Source: Methanomassiliicoccaceae archaeon UBA370
GTDB lineage: Archaea; Thermoplasmatota; Thermoplasmata; Methanomassiliicoccales; Methanomethylophilaceae
DNA length: 64,000 nt
Assembly: GCA_002505345.1 (NCBI GenBank)
Contig: DAUY01000002.1
Location: 148,858-212,857, forward strand
Reading direction: 5' to 3'
Position 1 is the first letter of the stretch. Each line of letters starts with the position of its first letter. The translations under genes and the position numbers were made by a program. A model generated the notes under the pieces. It was not told where the DNA came from and ran no database searches. It saw only the letters and a program-made list of their open reading frames with translations. Shown here piece after piece: positions 63,305-64,000 of this stretch.

Positions 63305-64000
63305 ACTCCGGTTGATCCTGCCGGCGGCCACCGCTATAGGAATTCGATTAAGACATGCGAGTCGAGAGTCGTAATGGACTCGGCGGACTGCTCAGTAACA
63401 CGTGGATAACGTGCCCTTAAGAGGAGGATAATCTCGGGAAATTGAGGATAATACTCCATAGATCATGGGATCTGGAATGACCCATGGTTCAAAGTTCCGG
63501 CGCTTAAGGATCGGTCTGCGGCCTATCAGGTAGTAGTGGGTGTAACGTACCTACTAGCCTACGACGGGTATGGGCCTTGAGAGAGGGAGCCCAGAGTTGG
63601 ATTCTGAGACACGAATCCAGGCCCTACGGGGCGCAGCAGTCGCGAAAACTTCACAATGGGGGCAACCCCGATGAGGGAATTCCTAGTGCTAGCACATTTG
63701 TGTTAGCTTTTCTTTAGCTTAGAAAACTAGAGGAATAAGGGCTGGGTAAGACGGGTGCCAGCCGCCGCGGTAATACCTGCAGCCCAAGTGGTGGTCGATT
63801 TTATTGAGTCTAAAACGTTCGTAGCCGGTTCGGTAAATCTTTGGGTAAATCGGGGGGCTTAACCTTCCGACTTCCGAGGAGACTGCCGAACTTGGGACCG
63901 GGAGAGGCTAGAGGTACTTCTGGGGTAGGGGTAAAATCCTGTAATCCTAGAAGGACCACCGGTGGCGAAGGCGTCTAGCTAGAACGGATCCGACGGTGAG
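63305..64000 (+). rRNA. rrs: 16S ribosomal RNA, 5' part
   Basis: Begins with ACTCCGGTTGATCCTGCCGG, the archaeal 16S 5' end, and contains GTGCCAGCCGCCGCGGTAA near 63758. Cut by the right edge. Bases around the V1-V3 region are typical of Methanomassiliicoccales-like archaea by my reading, without a database check. Only about 700 of 1470 bases are in the window, so 23S linkage cannot be judged. Confidence 0.97.

Noticed and set aside
1..64000. CRISPR arrays, insertion sequences, prophage or attachment sites
   Set aside because: No spaced direct repeats, transposase, integrase or target duplications were seen on either strand.

Overview
The window comes from a methanogenic archaeon of the Thermoplasmatota, most likely order Methanomassiliicoccales. 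Direct evidence is archaeal: both enzymes that build the glycerol-ether core of archaeal lipids, RadA, an archaeal exosome/proteasome operon, archaeal-only ribosomal proteins and an intron-containing tRNA-Tyr. The order-level call is inferred from a HdrA-MvhD-MvhG-MvhA hydrogenase operon, the sequence of the partial 16S gene, and an in-frame amber codon in a PHP-domain gene together with almost no use of TAG as a terminator. That last pattern is expected where UAG encodes pyrrolysine. By my reading 62 genes end in TGA, 8 in TAA and only one in TAG, and that one is backed up by an immediately following TGA.

Layout. 1-3.6 kb: a leftward operon ending in a full-length acetyl-CoA synthase (runs off the left edge), preceded by a double-ACT protein, a small helical protein and a zinc-ribbon protein. 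3.6-12 kb: tRNA-Leu, pirin, small membrane and hypothetical genes, a PPC-domain protein, the two ether-lipid prenyltransferases, a tRNA methyltransferase, RadA and the CCA-adding enzyme. 12-28.6 kb: mixed accessory metabolism, with a transglutaminase-like surface protein, a metallo-beta-lactamase fold hydrolase, an adenosine-type deaminase coupled to the amber-containing PHP gene, cardiolipin synthase, an acetyltransferase, two ABC-2 exporters (one with a YtrA-type GntR regulator), two tandem UspA proteins, and a rubredoxin-FAD oxidoreductase paired with a double CDGSH protein.

29-34 kb: tRNA-Tyr with intron, then a translation cluster (PAC2-like chaperone, Nop10, aIF2-alpha, S27e, L44e), a winged-helix regulator, RpiA, a creatininase-family amidase and a Dph6-like ligase. 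34-47 kb: a copper-type P-ATPase with its metallochaperone, a 1237-residue HRDC/DUF4011 helicase-nuclease that could be a defence protein, a hotdog thioesterase, a TctA-like permease, a purine phosphoribosyltransferase, TyrRS, a DHH phosphoesterase and a third ABC-2 exporter. 47-52.4 kb: the classical archaeal superoperon (Pop5, PsmA, SBDS, Rrp4, Rrp41, Rrp42, L37Ae, Rpo12, Pcc1, prefoldin beta) headed by a membrane-anchored RING-like protein.

52.5-59 kb: the highly expressed-looking hdrA-mvhDGA operon, which couples H2 oxidation to electron bifurcation onto heterodisulfide and ferredoxin. 59-62.7 kb: two phosphoesterases, NAD(P)HX repair enzyme, SRP19, S8e and tRNA-Ser. The window ends in a 16S rRNA leader and the first ~700 bases of 16S.

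Most striking: a PHP phosphoesterase-like gene whose catalytic motifs lie on both sides of an in-frame UAG, and an acetyl-CoA synthase with bacterial-type length and exact A-cluster cysteine spacing but Cys-Ser-Cys in place of the family's Cys-Gly-Cys.
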